DNA of 64,000 nucleotides. Origin: an uncultured Ruminococcus sp. Its GTDB lineage: Bacteria; Bacillota; Clostridia; Oscillospirales; Ruminococcaceae. Positions within the stretch are counted from its first letter, which is position 1, and each line of letters opens with the position of its first letter. The notes beneath the pieces are model-generated. The model saw only the letters and a program-made list of their open reading frames with translations, was not told where the DNA came from and searched no databases. The translations under genes and the position numbers were made by a program. Location of the stretch: the NCBI GenBank assembly GCA_902762785.1, contig CACWPL010000006.1, forward strand, positions 1-64,000, written 5' to 3'. Positions 1-12,126 of the stretch are shown here, in pieces.

Positions 1-2
1 TC

Positions 3-371
3 GTCGCCCCCCGCGCGGGGGCGAGAATTGAAACAAATTGGATCGTCTCAATCTGGATATTTGATTTTGTCGCCCCCCGCGCGGGGGCGAGAATTGAAAC
101 TTTTTGCCCTTAGATGTGTAGCTTGTGGACTTGCCGGTCGCCCCCCGCGCGGGGGCGAGAATTGAAACTGCACGTTGATGAACTGCACCTGCGGGTTGGA
201 CGTCGCCCCCGCATGGGGGCGAGAATTGAAACCACATCCACATCGGGGCACAAGGGCACACGCCGCGTCGCCCCCGCGCGGCGATGCGTCCCTTAGCAGG
301 GTCTGGGGATCCGACCGAGATTGAAAGGAGGCGATCCACGTCCAAGCCTCCCCGCATTGGGGAGACAGATA
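3..371 (+). CRISPR. Trailer end of a type I-C-like CRISPR array
   Basis: Three identical 32-bp repeats lie at 3-34, 69-100 and 137-168. They begin GTCGCCCCCC, carry a GC-rich palindromic stem and end GAGAATTGAAAC. A variant fourth repeat (202-232) has lost one C and reads GCATG in the loop. Spacers are 34, 36 and 33 bp. From 267 the repeat decays: its first half is at 267-281 and a damaged tail GAGATTGAAA sits at 317-326 after about 35 unrelated bases. A last stem-like remnant spans 346-371. The ATTGAAAC end and the decay on the right place the leader to the left, outside the window. The array starts at the window edge and must continue leftwards. The repeat type and the Cas4/1/2 next to it fit subtype I-C. 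Confidence 0.95.
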
Positions 372-432
372 CCGCATCGGCGGCCGCGGTGCAAAGTCGC
401 AGTAACGCCGATCGATCAGAAAAGGAGCTGAT

Positions 433-1098
433 ATGATGGAAAACGACGAACTGATCCCGCTGTCCTATATCTCGCAGTATCATTACTGCAAACGCCGTGC
501 CGGTCTGCTGATGCTCGAGCAGCAGTGGGGCGAGAGCACGGATACGGTCAAAGGCACTGCGGAGCACCAGCATGTCCATACGACAGATGTGAACGTCCGC
601 GGTGATGTGATCGTCCTGACGGATATGTGCGTCATCTCAAAAGAGATGCAGCTATTTGGCAGGTGTGACGTGGTCGAAGCAAGGAAGGAGCGTCAAGGGA
701 TGTGCTTCCCCTTCCTGCCGGAGGGTCGTTATGTCCTGTATCCCGTCGAGTATAAGCACGGTAAGCTCCGCATAGAGCGCGAATACGAGCTCCAGCTCTG
801 TGCGCAGGCGATGTGCTTAGAGGAGATGTACGGCTGCAGCATCCCCAAAGCCGCGCTCTTCTTCATCAGCTCGCACAGGCGCAAGGAGATCCTCCTGGAT
901 GATACGCGCCGTGACGAGGTACGGCAGACGGCCGGATCATTGGCGCAGATGCTCGCGGATCAGAAGGTGCCGCGGCCGGTCGCCTCGGCGAGATGCATCC
1001 GCTGTTCGCTCAAGGAGATCTGTCAGCCGGATGTCCCGGAGTCAGCAGAGAGCTATTTGAAACGACTAGAAACTGGATGGGGGAGCGATGACGTATGA
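433..1098 (+). CDS. cas4: CRISPR-associated exonuclease Cas4
   Basis: 221 residues, the usual length for the Cas4 of I-C systems. It is a RecB-like nuclease with a 4Fe-4S cluster that trims prespacers and checks the PAM for Cas1-Cas2. The four cluster cysteines are visible: C19 near the N-terminus and C188, C191 and C197 near the C-terminus. The nuclease core shows GRCD (D79) and VEYK (E106, K108), then the QLCAQAMCLEE helix. The start follows AAAGGAG, 5 bases upstream. The stop overlaps the cas1 start (ATGA), so the two are translationally coupled. The upstream neighbour is the decayed array end; no promoter is obvious between them. Confidence 0.95.
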   Translation: MMENDELIPLSYISQYHYCKRRAGLLMLEQQWGESTDTVKGTAEHQHVHTTDVNVRGDVIVLTDMCVISKEMQLFGRCDVVEARKERQGMCFPFLPEGRYVLYPVEYKHGKLRIEREYELQLCAQAMCLEEMYGCSIPKAALFFISSHRRKEILLDDTRRDEVRQTAGSLAQMLADQKVPRPVASARCIRCSLKEICQPDVPESAESYLKRLETGWGSDDV

Positions 1099-2117
1099 AG
1101 CAGCTTGCGAATGTATTATATATCTTGACAGAGGGAAGCTATCTGCACTGTGAGAACGGGACGGTCTGTGTCAAGGTCGGGGGGAAGGACAAGGTCAGGA
1201 TCCCGGCGCACACGATCGAAAGCATCATCTGTCTATGCAACACGACCGTGTCGACACCGTTCATCGGCTTTTGCGGGGAGCAGGGGATCGCGCTGTCCTT
1301 CCATTCGGACACCGGCCGCTTCTATGGCAGGATCTATGGTCCTGTCAATGGTAACGTGCTCCTGCGAAGTGAGCAATACCGCTGGATCGGGACACCACAG
1401 GCGACCGAGGTCGTGCGGCATATCGTTCAAGCGAAGCTGTACAACAGTCGGAACGTCCTGCTGAAGGCGGCGCGTGGGACGGAGGAGGCGAGCGCTGCAC
1501 AGCTCCGTGGAGCTGCTGAGACCATCGCAGCACAGGGCGCGCAGCTCACCGGTGCAGAGACGATCGACAGCATACGCGGCATCGAGGGCGCAGCGGCAAC
1601 GGCCTATTTCCGGGTGTTCGATGCGATGTGCAAGGTGGACGATCCCGAGATGCGGTTCGAGAAGCGCACGCGGCGTCCGCCTGAGAATAGGGTCAATGCG
1701 CTCCTTTCGTTCGTGTACATGCTCTTGAAGAACGAGATGCAGTCGGCGCTCGAAGCGGTCGGCATCGATCCGGCGGCGGGGTATCTCCATACGCTCCGTC
1801 CCGGCAGACCTTCGATGGCGCTGGACCTGATGGAGGAGCTGCGTGCGCCGCTGTGCGACCGTTTCGTGATCGCGCTGCTCAATAGAGGACAGATCAAGTG
1901 CGCCGGGTTCGAGCACACAGGGAACGAGTTCCGCCTCAGCGACCAGGCACGGCGGCTCGTCATCAGCGAATGGCAGCAGCGGAAAAAGGAGACGATCACG
2001 CATCCTTTCCTCAAGGAGAAGATCCCGATCGGCTTGATCCCGTATTGTCAGGCGATGCTGCTCGCACGCCATCTCCGCGGCGATCTTGCGCAGTATCCGC
2101 CCTATCTTTGGAGGTGA
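1095..2117 (+). CDS. cas1: CRISPR-associated endonuclease Cas1
   Basis: 340 residues, typical for subtype I-C Cas1. It is the integrase subunit that inserts new spacers together with Cas2. The metal-binding residues fit E164 (RGIEGAAATAYF), H232 (GYLHTLRPGRPS) and D244 (MALDLMEELR). The N-terminal beta domain and C-terminal helical domain are complete, with no frameshift. It begins in ATGA overlap with cas4 and ends 4 bases before cas2, so the three form one operon. No cas3, cas5, cas8c or cas7 is present downstream. They may lie left of the array, outside the window. Confidence 0.96.
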   Translation: MKQLANVLYILTEGSYLHCENGTVCVKVGGKDKVRIPAHTIESIICLCNTTVSTPFIGFCGEQGIALSFHSDTGRFYGRIYGPVNGNVLLRSEQYRWIGTPQATEVVRHIVQAKLYNSRNVLLKAARGTEEASAAQLRGAAETIAAQGAQLTGAETIDSIRGIEGAAATAYFRVFDAMCKVDDPEMRFEKRTRRPPENRVNALLSFVYMLLKNEMQSALEAVGIDPAAGYLHTLRPGRPSMALDLMEELRAPLCDRFVIALLNRGQIKCAGFEHTGNEFRLSDQARRLVISEWQQRKKETITHPFLKEKIPIGLIPYCQAMLLARHLRGDLAQYPPYLWR

Positions 2118-2121
2118 TCGT

Positions 2122-2412
2122 ATGATGGTGCTCATCACCTATGACGTTGACCATACCGACCCCAAGGGCGCATCGCGGCTGCGGCGGGTCGCGAAGCTCT
2201 GTGAACGCTATGGCGTCCGTGTGCAGTATTCTGTCTTCGAGATGCTGCTCGATCCGGCGCAGCTCACGAAGCTGAAAACGGATCTGCTCGACTTGATCGA
2301 CCCGGAGGCCGATTCCATCCGCATCTACCGTTTGGGGAAGAAATGGGAGTCCAAGGTCGAGACGCTTGGTGCAGATAAGGGCTTTTCGCAGGATGCGCCG
2401 CTGCTCCTATAG
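2122..2412 (+). CDS. cas2: CRISPR-associated protein Cas2
   Basis: 96 residues. It is the structural partner of Cas1 in the spacer-integration complex, with a ferredoxin-like fold. It begins MMVLITYDV, the typical first beta strand with the conserved Asp. The C-terminal part, SIRIYRLGKKWESKVETLG, resembles Cas2 of I-C systems. GGAGGTGAT at 2110-2118 points to ATG 2122 (or 2125) rather than the longer reading frame starting at 2086. It is last in the cas4-cas1-cas2 operon and is followed by a terminator. Confidence 0.95.
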   Translation: MMVLITYDVDHTDPKGASRLRRVAKLCERYGVRVQYSVFEMLLDPAQLTKLKTDLLDLIDPEADSIRIYRLGKKWESKVETLGADKGFSQDAPLLL

Positions 2413-2436
2413 ACGCAGGACGCGCCGTCTGCCGAA

Positions 2437-2470
2437 AAAAAGAGCTGGCCTGTCACAGGTCAGCTCTTTT
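2437..2470. terminator. Bidirectional terminator between cas2 and the GH2 gene
   Basis: A hairpin (AAAGAGCTG...CAGCTCTTT) has A-rich sequence on its left and T-rich on its right, so it can stop both the cas operon and the converging GH2 transcript. Confidence 0.85.
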
Positions 2471-2558
2471 CTCTGCGATGTCACCCCGCTGTGGGGAACG
2501 TGTCGGTCATGCCGTCCCCGCCATCAGCTTCTTCCGATACATCAGTCTTACTCCCTAT

Positions 2559-6893
<4,335 letters not shown>

Positions 6894-6922
6894 ATATGGT
6901 GGACAAAATGAAGGTCGGACAT

Positions 6923-6961
6923 AAAAAAACGCTCCCTCCTCGCTTGCGCAAAGAGGGAGCG
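6923..6961 (-). terminator. Terminator of the double-zincin gene
   Basis: Stem CGCTCCCTC/GAGGGAGCG (6930-6961) followed on the minus strand by seven T. It separates the 7010-9493 gene from the GH2 promoter. Confidence 0.88.
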
Positions 6962-7009
6962 GATGTGCGATCCGTGTCTGTGTCCGGGGAGCGTCCCGTG
7001 CGGGGACGG

Positions 7010-9493
7010 TCAGTTGTTGGCGATGGTGACGGAGTACCCCTGCTCCGTGAGCGCGCCGATGGTGATCGTGATCCCGGGATCGACGGTCTGGCCGCCGTTC
7101 TGGTCATACCACTTGAAGCCGGAGATGCTGCTGTTGATGACGTCGCCGGTGTGGTAGAAGTTGTCGGTGTCCGTGTCGTCGATGATGCGGATCAGGCGGC
7201 GGCCGGTGTCCCTGTTGGTGAACTCGCTGCCGGAGGCGTAGCGGAAGTAGGTGTTCCCGCCGTACTCTGTGGTCGCGTCGATGTGGTAGATGCGCACGCC
7301 CTCGCCGACCTTCTGCCACCAGCCGGTCTTGCCGCCGACGGCGCTGTTATTGCCGGTGTGGGTGGCGTACTCGATGACGAAATACTCAGAGAAGAGGTCG
7401 TCCGCGAGGGTGCCGTTGGGGATGACGATGCAGTTGCCTGCATCGGTCTGGGCATCGGCGAGCGTGAACGTCTGCGAGCCCTGGGAGGGGTCGTAGATGC
7501 TGACCTGGCTCTTGCGGTACCAGCCCTCCATGAGCTTGGAGAACGCACCGAAGTCGGAGCCGGCGTCTGTATCCATCAGCTCGACGCCCGCGGCACCGTG
7601 CATGCCCTCGCTGTCATTGGTCGTGAAGAGGTAGTAGTCCGGCAGGCCGGTGCAGTGGCCGAGCTCGTGGCAGTAGGAGCTGATGAAGTCGATGTAGTCG
7701 TTCGTGCCGCCGATCTGGGCATTGCCGGTGATGATGTGGCCGACGCCGACGCCATCCACGCGGTACGCCGGATCGCCGAACGCGCCTGCGCACGGCCACC
7801 AGTGATCGGTCCCTGCCGCAGCGGGCACGGAGAAGAGGGTCGCGTCGATGCGTCCGTCTCCGTTGCCGTCGAACTGCGAGAAGTCGACGGAATCCTTGAA
7901 CGCCTCATAGCACTCCTCGGCGATCTTCACCTTGTTGTCGTCATAGGCGGCCTGATTCTCCTTGGTCGTATAGCGGAACACCTGACCGTCGAAGGACATC
8001 GCGCCCTTGGACGCGCGGCCGTAGAACGCCGGGAAGCTCTCGAACGGATAGCACGCGCTGCTCTCGTTCGCGCCGCCGAAGGCGATCTGCTGGAGCTCGG
8101 CATCGGTAGGAGCGTAGTCATAGCGGCAGTCCGGGAAATCGACATAGAACACGACCAGGCGCGCGTTGCCCTGGGTCGGGAGAGAAGCGCCATGCTTGGC
8201 CATATTCGCGGTGATGAACGTGTCATCCTCCGGGACATAGGGCTCGGTGGGCGTCACAGGCTCGGTCGGCTGCTCAGGCGTCTCCGGGGTCGTCCCGCCG
8301 AGGACAGCGCGCTTGAGGTAGCCGAGGTCGATGACGTCGATCACGCCGTCATGCTGCATATCGGCGGCGTTGATGTCGAGCCATCCCTCGTCGCCGAGGC
8401 CGAGGAGCCACTTTTGCAGACCGATGATGTCCGCGACATCGAGCGTCCCATTGCGATTCACGTCACCGGTGAGCGTGCCGGGGTCGATCCATCCGGTCGG
8501 CGCCTCGGTCGGTGCTTCGGTCGGGGGCTCGGTGGTCTCCGGCTGGGCGTTGGCGAGGTCGAAGCGGCCTGCCTCGTCCTTGATCTTCGTCCACATATAG
8601 CGGAGCATCCAACCGTCGAACTGCGTGATCTTTGCCGCAGAGCCGGCCATCATGATGGAGTTCTCGCCGCCCGGGAAGCCGCCGGGCGGGAAGCCGTCCG
8701 ACTCGCCCTCGCCGCCGTAGAAGTCGGTCATGCCGAAGCCGTGGCCGATCTCGTGCTCGAGGACGTGGAGACTGCCATTGTCGATCATGCCGAGGTAGGC
8801 GGTGTCGGACAGACGCTGGCCCCAGTCACCGCCGCAGCCGCCGATGTCCGGGAAGCCCTGGGTCGCCCACATGTACATGTCGAAGCGCTTGTCGAGGCCG
8901 CCGGGATACTGGTAGTTCGGCTCGGTGAAATGGTCGAAGCGCGAGAGCTCCGAGGGCGCGAACGGCTCCTTGTCCGGGATGGTGTCGCGGCCGTTGGTGG
9001 TGTCGTACTGCGCGTCATAGTAGCGGGTATCGGTGTAGACGATCTCGTCGTCGTGCAGGTCGAGCAGGCAGCTCTTGTCGATGACGGCCCATCCCACGAT
9101 ATTGACGTCGATGTGGTCATAAGGCCAGTTCTCATAGCCCGCGAGCCAGTCGTTCCATGCGTTGATGCATTCCGAGAGCATCGCCTCGAACTTCTGCCGC
9201 TGCTCGTAGGTGACGGTCCGATAGGACTGCCACTTCACGACATAGTTGATCGTGCCCTTGCCGGCGACGATCTGGTCGAAGATCGTGTTGCGGCGGGCGG
9301 TGGACTGCTCGCGTTCGATGCGGTTCTGCCAGATCCAATCCGCGGCGTACTGGAACTCGCTCGGCATGTCGCTGATGCTCGCGGCGGAGGCCGTGATCTC
9401 GACAGCGGGCGCCGCGGCGAAGGATGCCGGGAGCGGTGTCAGGCAGAGGCTCGCGGCGAGCAGGGCCGCGGCGATGCGTGTTCTTTTCTTCAT
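7010..9493 (-). CDS. Secreted protein with two zincin metallopeptidase domains around a dockerin
   Basis: 827 residues with a signal peptide (residues 1-27). The N-terminal part contains HEIGHGFGMTDFYG (H247, E248, H251), a zinc-protease signature. A Thr/Pro/Glu linker leads to an internal dockerin (about 343-398, GDVNRNGTLDVADIIGLQKW and HDGVIDVIDLGYLKR). A second linker follows. The C-terminal part resembles M6-family (immune inhibitor A-like) peptidases with CHELGHCTGLPDYY (H609, E610, H613). Two potentially active zincins in one dockerin protein are unusual. It may trim plant cell-wall or host glycoproteins or process cellulosome components; this is inference. The start at 9493 has AAGGGGGAAC upstream. 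Confidence 0.85.
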   Translation of the reverse strand: MKKRTRIAAALLAASLCLTPLPASFAAAPAVEITASAASISDMPSEFQYAADWIWQNRIEREQSTARRNTIFDQIVAGKGTINYVVKWQSYRTVTYEQRQKFEAMLSECINAWNDWLAGYENWPYDHIDVNIVGWAVIDKSCLLDLHDDEIVYTDTRYYDAQYDTTNGRDTIPDKEPFAPSELSRFDHFTEPNYQYPGGLDKRFDMYMWATQGFPDIGGCGGDWGQRLSDTAYLGMIDNGSLHVLEHEIGHGFGMTDFYGGEGESDGFPPGGFPGGENSIMMAGSAAKITQFDGWMLRYMWTKIKDEAGRFDLANAQPETTEPPTEAPTEAPTGWIDPGTLTGDVNRNGTLDVADIIGLQKWLLGLGDEGWLDINAADMQHDGVIDVIDLGYLKRAVLGGTTPETPEQPTEPVTPTEPYVPEDDTFITANMAKHGASLPTQGNARLVVFYVDFPDCRYDYAPTDAELQQIAFGGANESSACYPFESFPAFYGRASKGAMSFDGQVFRYTTKENQAAYDDNKVKIAEECYEAFKDSVDFSQFDGNGDGRIDATLFSVPAAAGTDHWWPCAGAFGDPAYRVDGVGVGHIITGNAQIGGTNDYIDFISSYCHELGHCTGLPDYYLFTTNDSEGMHGAAGVELMDTDAGSDFGAFSKLMEGWYRKSQVSIYDPSQGSQTFTLADAQTDAGNCIVIPNGTLADDLFSEYFVIEYATHTGNNSAVGGKTGWWQKVGEGVRIYHIDATTEYGGNTYFRYASGSEFTNRDTGRRLIRIIDDTDTDNFYHTGDVINSSISGFKWYDQNGGQTVDPGITITIGALTEQGYSVTIANN

Positions 9494-9539
9494 GATAGTT
9501 CCCCCTTGTGTCAGTATTTTCTATATCTGTGATATGTAC

Positions 9540-9595
9540 ACAAAACATAACGTTTTGTATATTTTTATTGTACAATATAAATAAGAGATCGTCAA
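9540..9595 (-). promoter_or_regulatory. Promoter with operator-like inverted repeat
   Basis: Minus strand TTGACG (9590-9595), 17 bases, TACAAT (9567-9572). Just downstream is a perfect 7-bp inverted repeat ACAAAAC-N5-GTTTTGT (9540-9558), well placed to block transcription. It contains AACGTTTT like other promoters in the window. Confidence 0.8.
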
Positions 9596-9659
9596 TGGAA
9601 GATCGCACGTTTTTTGAGACGTATTTTTCAAATATCTCGCTTTAAAATGTAATATCGTC

Positions 9660-9688
9660 TTGCTTTTTCCCATGAGATGTGATATGAT
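9660..9688 (+). promoter_or_regulatory. Promoter of the AraC-type regulator
   Basis: TTGCTT (9660-9665), 17 bases, TATGAT (9683-9688). The ATG is 39 bases further, after a GGGGGTGAGG ribosome site. Confidence 0.75.
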
Positions 9689-9727
9689 ATTACATATAGA
9701 TACTTCAGACATCTTGGGGGTGAGGAC

Positions 9728-11434
9728 ATGGCCGAGCGGCCGCTGATCGGGATCGTGCTGCCGATCCTGTCAAAATACTATATCCGGGACATCGTCCGCG
9801 GGGCGCTCGCACAGGCACAGAGCTGCGGCTGCGACTGCATCCTCCTTGCGCCGCTGACGCACCTCACGCGCGCCTCACAGGCGCAGAGCCGCGGCGCACA
9901 GCGCATCTACGAGCTGATCGGCGCACCGGCTTTCGACGGGTTCCTCTACGTCAAGGACGACAGCACGATGGGGACGGAGGCGATCGCGGCGGTCGAGGCG
10001 CGTCTCCTCCAGTCGAACCGCTATGTCATGACGGTGGACGACCGCGAGCATCCCATCTTCGACAGTACCCAATATGACGACCATGACGACTTCGCCAAGG
10101 TCGTCCGCCACCTGATCGAGGTCCATGGGTACCGCAGGATCTACTGCCTGACCGGCCTGCGGGGGACCTTCCAGGCACAGACGCGCCTCCAGGCCTATCA
10201 GTCCATGATGGAGGAGCATGGGCTCCCCTATGACGAGACGTACTACGAATATGGCACCTTCTGGGTGGACTCTGCGATCGCCTACGCGCAGCGGATCCTC
10301 TCTGGAGAGCTGGCACGCCCGGAGGCTGTCGTCTGCGGGAACGACGTCATGGCGATGGCGTTCCTCAAGACGCTCCAGGCCGGCGGGATCCGTGTGCCGG
10401 AGGACATCGCGGTGGCAGGGTATGACGGCTTCCCTTTCTCCGCGAACGTGGACGTCTCCCTCACGACCTACGCGCGCGACCATTTCCAGCTCGGGGCGGA
10501 CGCCATGCGGCGCCTCTGCCGCAACACGACCGGCATCCTCAGCCGCAAGATCCATCGTCCCGAGAGCGGGCTGATCATCGGGAGCTCCTGCGGCTGCGAC
10601 CGCATCCCGGCCGGACAGATGCTCCGGCGGCAGATGGGGGACGTGCCGCGGATGTGGGAGGAGGACGTCTTTTGTGACGACATGGCCTTCGACCTCCTAC
10701 AGGCACACGATGTCACGTCCCTCCTGACAAGGACGATGGCGCACCGTGACGTCCTTTATCGCGCAGAGCACATCGCTGTCTATCTCGACGCGCCGGACGG
10801 GACGTTGCGCCGCGCCGTGCGCTGTGACGGGGACAAGGTCACGCCCGGATCGGAGACGCTGGAAAGGACGGACGTCCGGGCGTTCCTCCCGCAGAGCGAC
10901 GCGCCGGGGGCGGTGTTCGTCTCGCCGCTGCATGTGGGGGCGGACCCGCTGGGGATCCTTGCCGTCTCCTATGGGGACAGCGGGCGGCCGTATGACCGGT
11001 ATCACGTCCGTTTCGCATCCGACCTGACGCTCGCGCTCCATCGTTTGCAAGAGCGCAGCGGGGGAGAGGCGGCGACGGAGTCCGTCCGCCAGACTGACCG
11101 CCGCGAACGTGAAGAAAAGCTGACCGCCCTGCACGACCGTCTCCGCGAGGCGCCCGGTGAGCCGTGGACGGTCGAGCGCATGTGCCAGGTGACGGACATG
11201 AGCCGCAGCACGCTGCAAAAGCATTTCCGCGCCTATTTCGGACAGAGCGTCTCGGAGGCACTGATCGCCGCGCGCGTGGAGATGGCAAAGCGTCTGCTGA
11301 CCGAGACTGCGCTCCCGCTCAGCGAGATCGCCGCACGCTGCGGTTATTCGACCGAGAGCTATTTCATGAAGCAGTTCAAGTCCGTGACCGGCATGACTCC
11401 GACGGCGTACCGGCATCGAGAGGAAGGGAAGTAG
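9728..11434 (+). CDS. Sugar-sensor/AraC hybrid transcription regulator
   Basis: 568 residues. The N-terminal 280 residues are a LacI/GalR-type periplasmic-binding fold: IGIVLPILSKYYIRDIVRG, then YRRIYCLTGL, then VVCGNDVMAMAFLKTLQAGGIRVPEDIAVAGYDG. There is no LacI helix-turn-helix before it. The middle (about 310-440) is GAF-like. The C-terminal 100 residues are an AraC/XylS domain with two helix-turn-helix motifs (CQVTDMSRSTLQKHFRAYFG and LSEIAARCGYSTESYFMKQFKSVTGMTP). The layout resembles XylR-like regulators that read a free sugar. It is transcribed away from the double-zincin gene and may control neighbouring secreted enzymes. The next gene starts 3 bases after its stop. Confidence 0.88.
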   Translation: MAERPLIGIVLPILSKYYIRDIVRGALAQAQSCGCDCILLAPLTHLTRASQAQSRGAQRIYELIGAPAFDGFLYVKDDSTMGTEAIAAVEARLLQSNRYVMTVDDREHPIFDSTQYDDHDDFAKVVRHLIEVHGYRRIYCLTGLRGTFQAQTRLQAYQSMMEEHGLPYDETYYEYGTFWVDSAIAYAQRILSGELARPEAVVCGNDVMAMAFLKTLQAGGIRVPEDIAVAGYDGFPFSANVDVSLTTYARDHFQLGADAMRRLCRNTTGILSRKIHRPESGLIIGSSCGCDRIPAGQMLRRQMGDVPRMWEEDVFCDDMAFDLLQAHDVTSLLTRTMAHRDVLYRAEHIAVYLDAPDGTLRRAVRCDGDKVTPGSETLERTDVRAFLPQSDAPGAVFVSPLHVGADPLGILAVSYGDSGRPYDRYHVRFASDLTLALHRLQERSGGEAATESVRQTDRREREEKLTALHDRLREAPGEPWTVERMCQVTDMSRSTLQKHFRAYFGQSVSEALIAARVEMAKRLLTETALPLSEIAARCGYSTESYFMKQFKSVTGMTPTAYRHREEGK

Positions 11435-11437
11435 CAC

Positions 11438-11983
11438 ATGTCACACATCCTGATCTTGAACGGCTCTGCGCGGCCGGATGCCTTCACGGCGTCGCTGATC
11501 CGGTCGTTCCGAAAGGGCGCGGAGACGGTCGGGCATACGGTCGAGATCATCGACCTGCACCGCCTCGAGATCCGTCCCTGCATCGGCTGTCTCCATGGCG
11601 GCAGGGACAACGAGCATCCATGCGTGCAGCGGGACGACATGGATCTAGTCTACGCGGCGTTCCGCGGGGCGGACGTGATCGTGTTCGCGACGCCGCTGTT
11701 CTTTTGGTCGTACAGCGGTCTGCTCAAGAACGTCATCGACCGGCTCTGGGCGCTCGCCGAGCATGACCGCAGGGACCTGATCGGGCAGGGGAGGGGCGGT
11801 GCGCTCCTGGTCGCCGCCGGCGGGTCCCATCCGGCACTGCTCTATGACCATTTCGCGTACATGATGCGGCGCCTTGCGTGGCACGACTACGGCACCGCAG
11901 CGATGCTCCATACGGATGAGATGGATCTTCATGCGGTCCCCGAGAGTGAGGCGGCGTTCGCGCTCGGCGCTTCGATCAAGTGA
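11438..11983 (+). CDS. Flavodoxin-fold NAD(P)H-dependent FMN reductase
   Basis: 181 residues. It begins SHILILNGSARPDAFTASLIRSF, the phosphate-binding loop of NADPH-dependent FMN reductases and flavodoxin-like quinone reductases. PLFFWSYSGLLKNVIDR is the second family motif near the flavin. CIGC (about residues 47-50) resembles the cysteine pair seen in iron-sulfur flavoproteins, but only part of that motif is present. It is cytoplasmic. Three bases separate it from the regulator, so they are cotranscribed. Substrate unknown. Confidence 0.85.
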   Translation: MSHILILNGSARPDAFTASLIRSFRKGAETVGHTVEIIDLHRLEIRPCIGCLHGGRDNEHPCVQRDDMDLVYAAFRGADVIVFATPLFFWSYSGLLKNVIDRLWALAEHDRRDLIGQGRGGALLVAAGGSHPALLYDHFAYMMRRLAWHDYGTAAMLHTDEMDLHAVPESEAAFALGASIK

Positions 11984-12014
11984 AGCAGCTCCCCGCATCC
12001 CAACGAAGAGATGT

Positions 12015-12046
12015 AAGCATAGACCTGTGTCCGATGCTTGCTTTTT
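12015..12046 (+). terminator. Terminator after the FMN reductase
   Basis: AAGCAT/ATGCTT stem (12015-12039) with a 14-base loop followed by CTTTTT. Short stem. Confidence 0.6.
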
Positions 12047-12088
12047 CGCCGATAGGATGATGGATGATCTGACATGTCTGGACATGCA

Positions 12089-12118
12089 CAAGGCAAGGAG
12101 CGGATGCTCCTTGCCTTG
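12089..12118. terminator. Strong convergent hairpin
   Basis: Perfect 13-bp stem CAAGGCAAGGAGC/GCTCCTTGCCTTG with a 4-base loop. It lies between the plus-strand reductase and the minus-strand lipoprotein gene. The U-tract is poor on both sides. Confidence 0.65.
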
Positions 12119-12126
12119 TTTGTGTA

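Noticed and set aside
2480..2500. GTCACCCCGCTGTGGGGAACG after cas2, resembling part of the CRISPR repeat
   Set aside because: Only the short C/G stem is similar and the ATTGAAAC end is absent. It occurs once, so chance is the simpler explanation.
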